Shown here: positions 11,759-21,900 of the stretch, one piece after another
Position numbering within the stretch: position 1 is the stretch's first letter
How the letters are laid out: the number at the start of each line of letters is the position of its first letter
NCBI GenBank assembly: GCA_030052745.1
Contig: JANBVO010000010.1
Location: 801,042 to 865,041, forward strand
Length of the DNA: 64,000 nucleotides
Origin: Pleurostoma richardsiae
Lineage: Eukaryota > Ascomycota > Sordariomycetes > Calosphaeriales > Pleurostomataceae
Direction of reading: 5' to 3'
The notes under the pieces: generated by a model
What the model was told of the DNA's origin: nothing
The model's database searches: none
Seen by the model: only the letters and a program-made list of their open reading frames with translations
Program-made: the position numbers and the translations under genes

Positions 11759-13552
11759 CTACTCGACATTCTCGTCCATCTCTCCATCCTTCCCATCCGC
11801 CCCAGCGGCACGCACTGCATCCCTCCAGTTCCCGTTCCCCTTAGCCCGCATCTCCTCCGCGTTGGCAAACCCCTTCCGCTGCGCCCACTTGTCATTGACC
11901 TCCTCCGGCGACTGCAGCAGCGGCCTCTTCAGCACAGGCACGTACGTGCCCGCGTACCTCGCCGCGCCGCCGCCCTCGAACAGCCTCTGGCTCGCCGACC
12001 TCTTCGACGCTCCGCCCTCCGCCGCGGCGCGGGCCACGTCCGTCCGCGTGGTGACCCAGTCGAGCAGGCGGTTGGCCAGGATCTCGTCCATCTTCCGCTC
12101 GCTCCAGGTCTTCCACAGCTGGTCCGCCAGGCTGCCCTTGGTGCCGTACAGGCTCAGCGGCTCGTCCGCCCCGACGTACACCCAGTCGAGCTCGTCGCCG
12201 CCGCCCTCGCCCAGCTCCCGCCCGAACAGGCAGTCCCACAGGACCAGCGGCGTGTCCTCGGCGAGCACGTAGTTCGGTTTGCGCGGGTTCTTGGCCACGT
12301 CGAGCAGCTCGGTGACTATAGACGGCGGCTCGAGCCCCTGGCCGACCAGGAAGATGATGGCTACCATGTGGCGGATCTGGTGCCACAGAAAGGCGGAGCC
12401 GCGCACGTCGAAGGAGTACACTTTCGGGTACCTCCCGGGTGGCATAGTATCCCCCAGGAACTCCGGCCGCGACAGGTAGGGCAGGGCCGTGTCCACGTCG
12501 CTCACCTCGGAAATATCCGCCTCGTAGACCCTCCGGAGAAAGTTCGTGATCTGCTTGCTCGGGTCGATCTTGCAGAAGTTGCGGAAGTCATGGAGGCCCT
12601 CGAACAGCTTGGCAGCCTTCCGCATGGCATCGATGTCCAGGAAACCATCCTTGAGCCTTCCCGCCACCGGTGCGTTACTGTTGTCCTCCAGTGCCGACGG
12701 AACAGGTGGCAGAGCGGGCTGCGTGAAAAAGTATCGGTACTGGCGCTCCCGGCACGAGAACCTCGCAGAGAAATCGGGCGGCGGCGTTGGACACCACGCA
12801 TAGCATCTTATGTCTGGCGGAAGCACGCTGTTGAGCACCCTGCAGTAAGCGAGCTCATCTGCAACCGGGTACGGCGCGTTGTCCTCCTCAACCTCCTCAG
12901 CCTCTTGCTCAGATGCCTTCTCAGTAGCGGCATTGCCCTCGCCTTCTCCTCCCTCGACTGCAGTCTCAATCCTCTTGCGCCGCAAAGGCTTGTTGCTCCT
13001 GACCCTGAGTCCAACAACCTGGCCAAACGCGCTGACGCCCCTGTCGGTCCGCCCGCACTTGGAGTACTCGCAGCAGGTCCAGTCGACCTCGTCCGGGCGC
13101 TCGGGGAAGATGAGGCACGACTTGACCAGCGCCTTCCAGAGCTCCTCCTCTATGGTCGGCATCTCCCCCGAGGCCTGGTATTCGAAGCCATTGTAGTTCT
13201 TCCCCAGGTAGGCGAACTTGAGGGCGATGTACCGGGTCGAGTAGCGCGAAGGGTCGATGGACTTCCTCTTCTTCTTGCCAGCGCCCTTGGTTGGCGACAG
13301 GGGCCGCTCGCCGCCGGCATTTTTGAGCTCTTCCTCGAGAAGCTCGACCCGCTTCACGAGGGCCTCCTTGGTCCACTGGTTGTACTTGGGAGGCTTATCC
13401 ATGTTCGCTGTCACATAGATCCTTCGCGCTGCCGGATTGAGGGCGAAGCATTGGGAGACAAGGACGGGACGAGCGCCGGATCTGCTGCCTGGAGAGACTA
13501 CTCTCGCATGAACCAGTTTGGAGCACCAGGAAGTAGCTGGCGGAAGTCTCAT
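11759..13552 (-). CDS. DEG1: tRNA pseudouridine(38/39) synthase, Deg1/Pus3
   Basis: Intronless gene, 597 aa. Deg1/Pus3 isomerises uridine to pseudouridine at tRNA positions 38 and 39 in the anticodon stem-loop. The TruA-family core is clear: YIALKFAYLGKNYNGFEYQ, then CGRTDRGVSAFGQ with catalytic Asp at residue 170, and FLWHQIRHMVAIIFLVG further on. Two start codons are possible. The first gives a 50-residue leader rich in Arg, Ser and Ala with almost no acidic residues, which looks like a mitochondrial presequence. The second, Met51 at 13402, begins MDKPPKYNQWTKEALVKRV, a coiled-coil start usual for cytoplasmic/nuclear Deg1. An acidic insertion (about residues 195-220) and an Ala-rich C-terminal extension are also present. 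The long open frame on the opposite strand is a codon-bias shadow. Confidence 0.95.
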   Translation of the reverse strand: MRLPPATSWCSKLVHARVVSPGSRSGARPVLVSQCFALNPAARRIYVTANMDKPPKYNQWTKEALVKRVELLEEELKNAGGERPLSPTKGAGKKKRKSIDPSRYSTRYIALKFAYLGKNYNGFEYQASGEMPTIEEELWKALVKSCLIFPERPDEVDWTCCEYSKCGRTDRGVSAFGQVVGLRVRSNKPLRRKRIETAVEGGEGEGNAATEKASEQEAEEVEEDNAPYPVADELAYCRVLNSVLPPDIRCYAWCPTPPPDFSARFSCRERQYRYFFTQPALPPVPSALEDNSNAPVAGRLKDGFLDIDAMRKAAKLFEGLHDFRNFCKIDPSKQITNFLRRVYEADISEVSDVDTALPYLSRPEFLGDTMPPGRYPKVYSFDVRGSAFLWHQIRHMVAIIFLVGQGLEPPSIVTELLDVAKNPRKPNYVLAEDTPLVLWDCLFGRELGEGGGDELDWVYVGADEPLSLYGTKGSLADQLWKTWSERKMDEILANRLLDWVTTRTDVARAAAEGGASKRSASQRLFEGGGAARYAGTYVPVLKRPLLQSPEEVNDKWAQRKGFANAEEMRAKGNGNWRDAVRAAGADGKDGEMDENVE

Positions 13553-14302
13553 ACGATCTTTGCGAGGCGAGCACCTTTACTTACTACCTCTCGCGCCGCA
13601 GAAACTAGCTCGAGTTTGCGATTCTTACCCTCTGTTCCCCAGTAACAAATTCCCCACCCTACCTGTCCACCTATACAACCCACCCACCCTACGGTTTAAC
13701 CTTGATGTCCGCACCTTGATATCCCGGAGATATATTTCTCCGATATTCCAGTTCCCCCAAGGTCAGTCAAAGGGGCTGATGTAAAGATGGGCCTTCCTTC
13801 CTAACAGTGGCCATACGAGATCCATATATATACGTATCAGCTAGAACCCTAGGGCACTCTGACATGGGCAGTGAAACGATGATGGTACTACCTAGGCAAG
13901 GCACGATGTATATCTCAACTGTACGGGCAGGAAAGAAATGGCTCGAAGGGTTGTTTGATATTCTGCTCTTGGCATCTAACATTCACAGGCTTCTCCTGCT
14001 GTAGAGCCCCTCATATTGGGCACATATAGTCTGTTTTCCTCGGAACCTTCCCTGTGACGTCCTCTCTGAGTACCTCCACCGCCGTCCTGACCCCGGGCTA
14101 TCACGTAATGATACAGGCATTCTCGATGCTCTCCTTGGTCGGGTTCCCCTTCGGCCTGTAAGAGCTCTCGTCGATATCCATGAACTTCCTTACATGTCGA
14201 GATCCGCACACAGATCATTGCCACTGATTCTGTAATCGATGGCCGGTGCTGACGCTTCGGTTAGCTACTAAATCCATCCATGCTTCCTGCATTCCTAGAT
14301 CA
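13553..14302. other. Intergenic between DEG1 promoter and Rpc17 3' end
   Basis: About 750 bp without a recognisable gene. It must hold the DEG1 promoter, since both neighbours are transcribed leftward. No clear motif was seen. Confidence 0.4.
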
Positions 14303-14828
14303 TCATGAGCCTCCGCCCTCGACAGACTCCATTAGATCCAGTTCGTTCCCGTGCTCAGGGGCCTCTTCGGATGAAGGAAACTGGCCGAGGACTTCAGCGA
14401 TGATCTCGAGCATCTCGCCCTGCTGTTCCTCGGTAAAGCGTTCCGCCATATCCTCGATACAAGTGCTCAGGACAGCGGCGTTGCTTGGCCGCAGATTGAT
14501 GATCATGATCATCTCTCCTTTGAGAATGTCATAGCTGCGAAACCTCTCAATGAGAGTCGAAATCGACTCAGGGTGATAGGGCAAAGGGTCTTGGCTGAGA
14601 GGGTTGGGGAAAGCGGCGAAGTATTCGAGAATCTGAAACTTGTCAGTAAAGCAGTCTCTCTGTGCATGCTCTTCTGGGCCTTGGAGAACTCACCTCCTTG
14701 ACAAGAGTGGCTAGATTTCCAGGCGTCTTCCGTTTGCCCCTTTGCGAGAACTTCCTCCGCTGCTCAACGAGGTGCTGGTAGACCTCATAGTTGGTCAAAA
14801 CAGCATTCTGTGACTCGAGGATCTTCAT
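14303..14828 (-). CDS. RPC17: RNA polymerase III subunit Rpc17 (Rpc9/CGRP-RCP family)
   Basis: Two exons on the minus strand: 14828-14694 (45 codons) and 14632-14303, split by a 61-bp intron with GTGAGT donor and TTTCAG acceptor; product 154 aa. Rpc17 pairs with Rpc25 to form the stalk of RNA polymerase III and helps recruit TFIIIB. The N-terminus MKILESQNAVLTNYEVYQHL matches the conserved family start. Exon 2 contains the HRDC-like helical part (DILKGEMIMIINLRPSN, then EEQQGEMLEIIAEVLGQF). An upstream ATG in another frame overlaps the start but is not compatible with this frame. The Pol III subunit Rpc82 lies 37 kb to the right. Confidence 0.93.
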
Positions 14829-16245
14829 CCTTGGTGGCCGCCTTGCTCATGCAAGGGTTACTCCCCCTCCGCCGATAGCCGTTATGTGATGGCAACGTTC
14901 TTCCGCTTCAAGTAATGCACGAGTAACGCAGGCCGATTATGGAGTTGAAGTCTGCAGAGGCAGCTTCGCTTCGCTTCCGCAGCACTAGCTGCAGGTGATA
15001 AGGAGTGACTGGACTGTATGCGCCCAGATGAGAAATGACGAACAGATGCAAGCTAGCACTCTGTACTGTTACACCAGTGACACCAGAACAAAATCGCGGT
15101 CTGACTCGAAAGAGTTGCAGGAGACTGACCGAGGGAATATTATGTAGCGTTTATGTTCGAGAATGGGAATATGTATGGCGATTTCTTGCTTGGTACCAAC
15201 GAGGAGAATCTCGAGCACAAGTCCGTGTGTTACTCTCGGGTCGGTGACAAGTCCCTTGTATCTATCCATTGAACCCCCACCATAAAAATAGCAGTAAAAA
15301 AAAAAGGGAAGAAAAAGAGCCGCTGCGAAAAGCGCCTGGAGCCAATCAAAGCGGGCCAAAAAGACAGCATGGGGTGGTACACAGACGGCATGTACATGAG
15401 GGATCACGGCACGAGAAAAGACGCGCGATAATTGCGGGAAATGTTGTAGAATCTGTACCTGAAAGCGAGTGCATCACCGCAAGAGACATTGATCGACGTA
15501 TTCTTAGAACTGCTGTAATTGGTATGAGGTGGCTTGGGTGAACAGATGCCGCAGTTCTGCCACCCACGTATGTCTTGTCGCCCCGCGAAGATCCATCCAA
15601 TTCCCCATCTTTCCCACACGCACACCATACACTAGCCTGGATGACTCGCCGCCTTTTTTTCCTCCGACAAAGGGAGAGGATCTTCGCATCTACAGGGCCG
15701 GGATGATGTCGTTAGACCTTTCCACTAGCCGAGCCTACTCGCTATTATCTTCCCTCAGGCCCTCCCTCCTGCTCCTCCTCCTGCTGCTGGCTTGACTTCG
15801 CGTCAAGAGGTGTCTGTTGTCTCGACACGCCGCAACCGTCTCTGGGACACCGTCTTTGTCCTGACAAGAGACCCTCCTCAGCCCTGTCCGATAACGCCCC
15901 TTATCGTGCATCCTCGGCATCCATCGAGGCGGAAGTTTACCCCCGGGTAACCAATCAGAGCGGGCGGTCACGACAGAAAAAAGAGAAAATCACGGTGAGC
16001 TTCTCGACGGCTTCGTTGGACATCGCAACCACAACTTTCGCTGCCGAACGTTCGTCCTGCACGATTCTCGCTAGACTGAGCTTCCCCTTCGGGGTCGCCC
16101 TGCACGACAACTCGCCTTCCTCCTCTCTCTCCCTTCTGTTTCTCGCTTCTCTCCTGGCGCCCCGCGTTCAGCGTCCATCCTCTCGACCCGCCCCGCTTCG
16201 CTACAGCCAAGACCGAGACGAATATATACCCCTCAGTTCGACACA
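14829..16245. other. Divergent promoter region between RPC17 and PRS
   Basis: About 1.4 kb separating two divergently transcribed genes. A palindromic Reb1-like site abuts a CCAAT box at 15937-15957. Pyrimidine-rich runs and CT-rich blocks at 16080-16220 look like the 5' leader of the PRPP synthetase mRNA. No convincing open reading frame was seen. Confidence 0.5.
15937..15957. promoter_or_regulatory. Palindromic TTACCC site abutting a CCAAT box
   Basis: A perfect inverted repeat TTACCC-CC-GGGTAA (15937-15950) is followed directly by CCAATCA (15951-15957). CGGGTAA is the reverse complement of TTACCCG, the core of the Reb1 binding site known from yeasts; CCAAT is the HAP-complex site. They sit about 290-310 bp upstream of the PRPP synthetase start. 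Use as a promoter element is inferred. Confidence 0.45.
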
Positions 16246-17574
16246 ATGGTCCGAAACATCGTCATATTGGGCGGGAACAGCCATCCCAGTATCGTTGACA
16301 ACATCTGCAATGTACTAGGCATACCGCCATGCAACCGGACCCTGAGCAAGTTCGAAGTCGGCGAGAGCCGCTGCGAGATCAAGGACTCGGTCCGTGGCAA
16401 GGACGTCTTCATCATACAGACTGGTTGCGGCAAGGTCAATGACCACCTCATAGATCTTCTGATTATGATCTCAGCCTGTCGCACCGGCTCAGCAAAGCGC
16501 ATCACCGCAGTCCTGCCGCTGTTTCCCTACTCTCGGCAGCCGGATCTGCCCTACAACAAGGCCGGCGCGCCGTTGAAGAACAACGGCACATCGTCATCCG
16601 CTGACGGATCGAAGGACAAGTACACCTTCGAGAGTGTTCCCGCGACCCCTGGCCCCGGTCTGCCGCGCACTGCAGGCCTGAGCAATGGCATCGACATTAC
16701 GAAGCTCCTCAGCAAAACCTCCCTTACCAATGGCAACGGAATGGCAGCGTCGCCGCTGCGCAACGGTGGTGATGCTTACTTTGGCAAGGCGGATACAAAT
16801 GGGGTGGAAGGCCGACCTCACGCGGGGTCTGCGTCGTCCCAGACCGTCAACTTCACCACTCACGACTACGAGAACCCCTCTCTCGTCACGGCGTTCCAGG
16901 CAAAGCCCGGATACAAGCAGTGGGTTGCGCAGGCCGGAACCTTGGTGGCTGACCTGTTGACCTGCGCTGGAGCGGACCACATCATCACCATCGACCTCCA
17001 CGACCCCCAGTACCAGGGCTTCTTCGATATCCCGGTCGACAATCTGTACGGCAAGCCGTTGTTGCAGCGCTATATCCAGCAGAACATACCAGACTACAAG
17101 GAAGCCGTCATCGTTAGCCCCGATGCCGGCGGCGCGAAACGAGCCACTGCCATTGCCGACAGTCTCGGTTGCGCCTTTGCGTTGATCCACAAGGAGCGCC
17201 GACCCACGAAGATTACAGAGCGCCAGAACGCGACGATGATGCTGGTGGGAGACGTGTCGAACAGGGTGTGCATTCTCATCGACGATCTGGTTGACACCGC
17301 TCGGACGCTCGGCAGGGCCGCCAAGCTCCTGAAGAAGGAGGGAGCTCAGGCCGTCTACGCCCTCGTCACCCACGGTGTGTTCTCCGGCGACAGCATTGCG
17401 CGGATCAACGCCTCGGCCATAGACAAGATCGTCGTGACGAATTCAGTCCCCCAGGACGAGCACAAGCGGTTGTGCCCCAAGCTGGTCGTGCTCGACGTCT
17501 CCCCCGTTTTTGCGGAAGCAATCCGCCGCGTTCACCACGGCGAATCGATCAGCGTCCTTTTCCAGCACAACTAA
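16246..17574 (+). CDS. PRS1: Ribose-phosphate pyrophosphokinase (PRPP synthetase), insertion-bearing Prs1-type subunit
   Basis: Intronless, 442 aa. It makes PRPP from ribose-5-phosphate and ATP for nucleotide, His and Trp synthesis. Family motifs in order: FEVGESRCEIKDSVRGKDVF, NDHLIDLLIMISACR, VLPLFPYSRQ, IDLHDPQYQGFFDIPVDNLY (metal and substrate binding) and the PRPP loop near residue 345, ILIDDLVDTARTL. Compared with the about 318-aa classical enzymes, there is an extra Ser/Asn/Gly-rich block of about 110 residues between FPYSRQ and the AGTLVADLL helix. This recalls the non-homologous region of yeast Prs1 and Prs5. The PRPP loop reads DTART where most enzymes have DTAGT or DTGGT, so this may be the regulatory partner of a heteromeric enzyme. 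Start chosen at the conserved MVRNIVILGG. Confidence 0.93.
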   Translation: MVRNIVILGGNSHPSIVDNICNVLGIPPCNRTLSKFEVGESRCEIKDSVRGKDVFIIQTGCGKVNDHLIDLLIMISACRTGSAKRITAVLPLFPYSRQPDLPYNKAGAPLKNNGTSSSADGSKDKYTFESVPATPGPGLPRTAGLSNGIDITKLLSKTSLTNGNGMAASPLRNGGDAYFGKADTNGVEGRPHAGSASSQTVNFTTHDYENPSLVTAFQAKPGYKQWVAQAGTLVADLLTCAGADHIITIDLHDPQYQGFFDIPVDNLYGKPLLQRYIQQNIPDYKEAVIVSPDAGGAKRATAIADSLGCAFALIHKERRPTKITERQNATMMLVGDVSNRVCILIDDLVDTARTLGRAAKLLKKEGAQAVYALVTHGVFSGDSIARINASAIDKIVVTNSVPQDEHKRLCPKLVVLDVSPVFAEAIRRVHHGESISVLFQHN

Positions 17575-17917
17575 AGGAAGCGTGTGACCCCCGCGGCCAT
17601 ACGGCTTCCTCACTCACTCAGCATTGGCATTCGGCTGCATCAAACGTATGGCATACTCTTCGCCATCTCGCATATAGGGGACGGCCTGCAATCTCTCGCC
17701 CTCTCTCTTTGTTACTGGCGTTATAAACTGGTTGCGCGGATTCCATGTAGGGCCTCGGCCACATGTTCCCACATCTCTGGAGTTGGCTGGCTAGACGTGT
17801 CCTTCGCTTTTTTGAAGCTAAAAAAGAGAGGAAGAGAAAATCTTATATAAACCAGCATAGGCCCTCACGTCTCCGGATTGGATCTGGGCCCCCCGGATCA
17901 TACTGGAAAGAATAGGG

Positions 17918-17930
17918 TTTTTTTTTTTTT
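17918..17930. repeat. Poly-T tract
   Basis: Thirteen consecutive T residues in the 3' flank of the PRPP synthetase gene. Confidence 0.8.
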
Positions 17931-18407
17931 CCTTTTGGAGGTTTTCCTTTGGTTCGACGGCCCATCCGAACTTTGCTATACACGGAGGGAGAAGTGAAGG
18001 GACATAGAAGGAGAGATAGCAGTATCTCGTAGTTGTTTGGTACCGGAAATACCAGACGTAAAGTGCATTGCCCGCAGGCACGATTGAGGTGCGAAACAGC
18101 GCCTTAGTAGACTCCGCATGAAGTAGGATAGATGGAGTAGATCTCTACGGTCGTTAGCGACTCGCATAAAGACCTCAAGGTAGCAGAGTAGAGACGCATT
18201 ACAGCATAGTCGTCTTGACCAGCATCTGTCGTCTTAAGTGTTCCCTTGTGGGATTGTTGTTCCACCCCCTCCACTGGCGGGGTGGTGCGGGAAGCTGCGT
18301 TGTTAGACAATGACTTCGGGCCACTTTCAACTGCGATGCATTCAATCAAAGAAGTTCAGGAAGCAATTGGTGGTATCTCTACATAAGCAATGTACAAGTT
18401 CATCAGT

Positions 18408-18683
18408 CGTCTCGGGTATCTTCATCCTCTGAAGACGCCCCAAATTGCAGGACGATCTGTCTGGAGATGATTGTTCACGAGCCAGTTCTGTTCATCGATC
18501 ATCTCGGGTATCATCCTTCCTGAAAACGCCCCAAATCTCAAGGCCAGCCATCCTGGAGATTATCACTCATGAACGTGATCCATCCATTACGCATCTCGGG
18601 TATCTTCCTCCATGATAACGCCCCAAATTGCAAAGCCATCCGCCCTGGAGATGATCATCCATAAACCAGGGCCATTCGTCCTT
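18408..18683. repeat. Three tandem copies of a 92-bp unit
   Basis: Three diverged direct repeats with an exact 92-bp period and no indels at the checked anchors. CTCGGGTATC begins at 18411, 18503 and 18595. ACGCCCCAAAT begins at 18434, 18526 and 18618. CTGGAGAT begins at 18461, 18553 and 18645. The period is not a multiple of three, so a coding repeat is unlikely. The array lies about 300 bp beyond the stop codon of the leftward-transcribed PARP-E2 gene and could be within its 3' UTR. Confidence 0.88.
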
Positions 18684-18739
18684 CGTGTCGCATGTCCTTG
18701 TGTAAAGGAAGCAAAAGCATCTCATCCGATAATAAAGCA

Positions 18740-18839
18740 GTCATCTCTGTGACGAAATCCACTTCCCTGCCGACTGTCGTGATCTCGAGGGGTCATCTTC
18801 ATGACTGAAAACCGCGTCATTACCGGCTGTCGTTATCTC
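18740..18839. repeat. Imperfect direct repeat pair, about 48 bp each
   Basis: 18740-18786 and 18792-18839 both begin GTCATCT and end with a version of CCGRCTGTCGTKATCTC. The middle parts are diverged and need small gaps to align. They lie between the 92-bp array and the PARP-E2 stop codon. Confidence 0.5.
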
Positions 18840-18977
18840 ATCCATCGCAGTGAAGAAAGGCCGCCAAACGAGATCATCCGTCTCCAGCAGCTCTATCGGC
18901 ATTTGCCGACCGTTCATGAAAGATTTGGTTCCAAGAAAATCCTATGCGTGGTACCGGAGATGTGTTCCTAACAGCCA

Positions 18978-21900
18978 TCAGGCATGCGAGATATTCATCA
19001 TCTCGGCCAGATCGTTGGGGACCTGCCAGCCATGACCCTGGCACGCGCGAACGTATGCATCGACCGCCTCCCTCATGCTGTAGTCACCGGCGCGAGTTCT
19101 AGTCTGCTCCAGGCGGGCGGGCTGAGGATCAGTCGAGCAGAGAGCCATGCGAACCTGGACGAGCACGCTCTCCATACTGTTCGCAGGACTCCAACCCGAG
19201 TTGGTCAGCAACTCCATGCACATGGCGCCGCCGATGGTTACGTGGCCGCCACCACCGTTCATGAAGGGGAGAAAGCGTGGGCGGACAACGCGCACGAAAG
19301 GCGGCGAGAAGGGGAAGTTCCGGCCGAAGTGGATCTCGAGGACGATAGAAGTGATGCTGGCCGTCTCCATGTCCTGAGCCAGGGCCAGGTCGGAGTCGAA
19401 GCTGTGCAGCTCGACGATCCACTGGAACATGTTGTCCAGCCTACCGAAGTCGATGTACCAACCAAGCTCGTGGAGTGGTGTATTCTCCTGTACATGGACC
19501 AGCTTTTTGACCTCTCGGGCGATCTGCCTAGTGGCAGAGTCGTTTGCCCAGCTCGGCGGCTTAAGGCGCGGCAGCGACTCGAGATCCAGATCACCAGGAC
19601 GGAAATCCGTCCGAAGGTGAGGAGAAGGCGCTTGGGCTTCGAGAGCATCGACACTTGAGCCAGGCGTGTCATGATTGCTTGGCGTGGTGGCTTTCTGCAA
19701 TTCTCCAGATTCTTCGTCGGAGAAGAGAAACTCAATATCAGATGCATCTTCGACGTCCGTGTCCACGTCGCGCGCTTCCTGGGCCTGCAGACCGGCTAAG
19801 GAAGGCTTCTTGTCTAGCAGATGTGAGCTGCGGATTGCCTTGGCCGGAATCTTCAGTGGCAGACTGTTAGGGCCAAAGGCCGGCCGGGAGGGGTCCTGTT
19901 CAAACATCTTAATCGCCTTTTCCGGTTTCGAGCTTCCATCACTGTGGTTTACTGTAGTGGCTCCCGGAAGTTGAATGCTTTCGGAGCAATTAACAAAGAG
20001 GTACCGGCATTGTATCCAGTCTACCTGCGAGACGACATAATGAGGGGTGGTCGAGACGAACTCATCCGGAGCATTGATAATCTCGTTCAGGCTGAGAGCC
20101 GACGACATCTTCAACGAGGAATTCGGCCAAGGTTCTCTGCCAAGAGAGAGGGTATAGCCACAGCTGGTCGAAAACTGTGGGCTGAAGTACACACCGTTGC
20201 CAAAAGCTCGACCATTATGGACCTTTTTGAAGTCGAGGCCGTGACGTAGGATACTATGCCAATTTTGCAACGCACTTCCGTGCCATGCAAACAGCGTTGG
20301 ATGCGTCAGGTTCCTTCTGGCTGCGACATCCTTCAAGGCCTTGGCAAAGCGCAGTTCCTTGTCGGGTGACCCTTGTGCCAGTCTGAACTGCACCCAGCCG
20401 TTGGCGCCTGGGATCTTCTCGTCTTGACGCATCTTCAGACCAGCGCCGCCGATACCGAAACGGCCATCGGCTCCCAGAATGGGGGGTGGGTTGACTTGGA
20501 ATATGCAGGACCGATTAGTAGCGAGGATCCATTCAAGCAGAGCCGCAGCCGCAGAAGAGACCTTGTTAAATGACCTCAAGTCCGAGTTTATGTGGTTGAC
20601 GAGATGATCTCTGATCTGTAGTATCGGCGGAATAGTGTCAATGACCGCCCACATCAGCCAGGCCTTGTGCGAGTCTGTCAGGTCGTCAAAAGGGACATCA
20701 TAGAGATACATCTCCATGTCGACGACTCGACCGGCTGGAGGCGCGCTGGCTGAAGACGGGCCAGCGTGGAAATTCTGGGTCGATGTGGCAGCTTGCGTTG
20801 CAGTCACAGACCGCCCTCTAGGATCAACTACCACTGACTTGGTACTGGTATTGACTTCCATGATACAGCCGTGGTAGACTTCAGCACTATGAGGGTCTGG
20901 CCAAACCGACTGTGAGGAGTAGCGACGCTGTATAGCCACCCACATGTTCGGGCTGAGGCGAGCGAGGTCGGCAGCATTCTCCAGGATGACGGTTTCCAGT
21001 GTACAGTTTGCCTTAATCTTGATCGCCGGGCTCGTGTCCGAGACGTCATAGATGTTCGGGACTGTAAAATGAAGGCCGATGGGCAACTCCCGAATCGCTA
21101 GGTTAGAGCGATCTGTGTGGAAGACATGCTGCGCAATGACTGTTTGGACAGCCTCATAACAGAAACTCGTGAGTAGGTCGACAACGTAAGGCTGAGCCAG
21201 AATCTCATGCTCGATGCTGGGACCAAAGCCCATCGTCGAAGACTGGAAGAGACAGAGGGGATTCGAGCAAACTTGAGGTTTCAGAGCTTCGAATCCATCC
21301 TCGATAGGGCCGTGGCAGCACAGGCAGAACTCGGTACACCTGGTGAGGTACCGCATGGCAAACTGCATCGCGATCAGGGGAATGCTGCGCTCTCCTTCCT
21401 CAGTAAGATGATCCTCCGGTGACTTGTCACCAGAATCAGAGGCGTCGCTCGTGGACGGTCCACGCTGGACATGATATTCAAATGAATTCTCAATGTCGGA
21501 GCAGCCTGTGGGCAGGTCTGGGTCGTTGGTAATGGTAGCGTCGTCTTTCAAGTTCCCCTGCTTATCCTTGTACCATTCATTCGCCTCATCCCACGAATAG
21601 GAGAACGCGACGCGGGTCTTGACAAGAGAAAGGAATGTCTTGTTCATGAACTGCTCCAAGGAGTTCGAGATTAATATGGTCGAGAAGCGCCCTTCTCTCG
21701 GGGCAGCGGGACCTTCATTGCGGGCAAGGTCCAAACTGCACAGAGTTTTAGAACCGTAGGACAGTTCTGAGACTTCTTCCCAGGATGGCTTGTATTTGTC
21801 GCAGCTCCCGATTCGGAATTTGATGCTGAAGTCGCGAGCAGACGAGGCGATTACGTTCTCAAAGGTAGGGTACCTGCCCTGAACATGGACAAGGAGAACG

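Larger units (their letters stand above)
17575..18977. other. Convergent intergenic region with tandem repeats
   Basis: Lies between the 3' ends of the PRPP synthetase and PARP-E2 genes. It contains a 13-T run (17918-17930), three 92-bp tandem repeats (18408-18683) and a weaker pair of about 48-bp repeats (18740-18839). No protein-coding gene was recognised. Confidence 0.6.

Noticed and set aside
11732-13645. 637-codon plus-strand open frame opposite DEG1
   Set aside because: It lies wholly antisense to a clear Deg1/Pus3 gene with GC-ending codons, which removes stop codons from the opposite strand. Its protein is Leu/Arg/Val-rich with no family features.
18408-18683. CRISPR-like array
   Set aside because: Three contiguous diverged 92-bp units without unique spacers, in a eukaryotic context; a tandem repeat, not CRISPR.
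18408-18683. Box C/D snoRNA cluster
   Set aside because: GATGAT-like and CTGA-like words occur, but no proper RUGAUGA/CUGA pair with terminal stem recurs in all three units.
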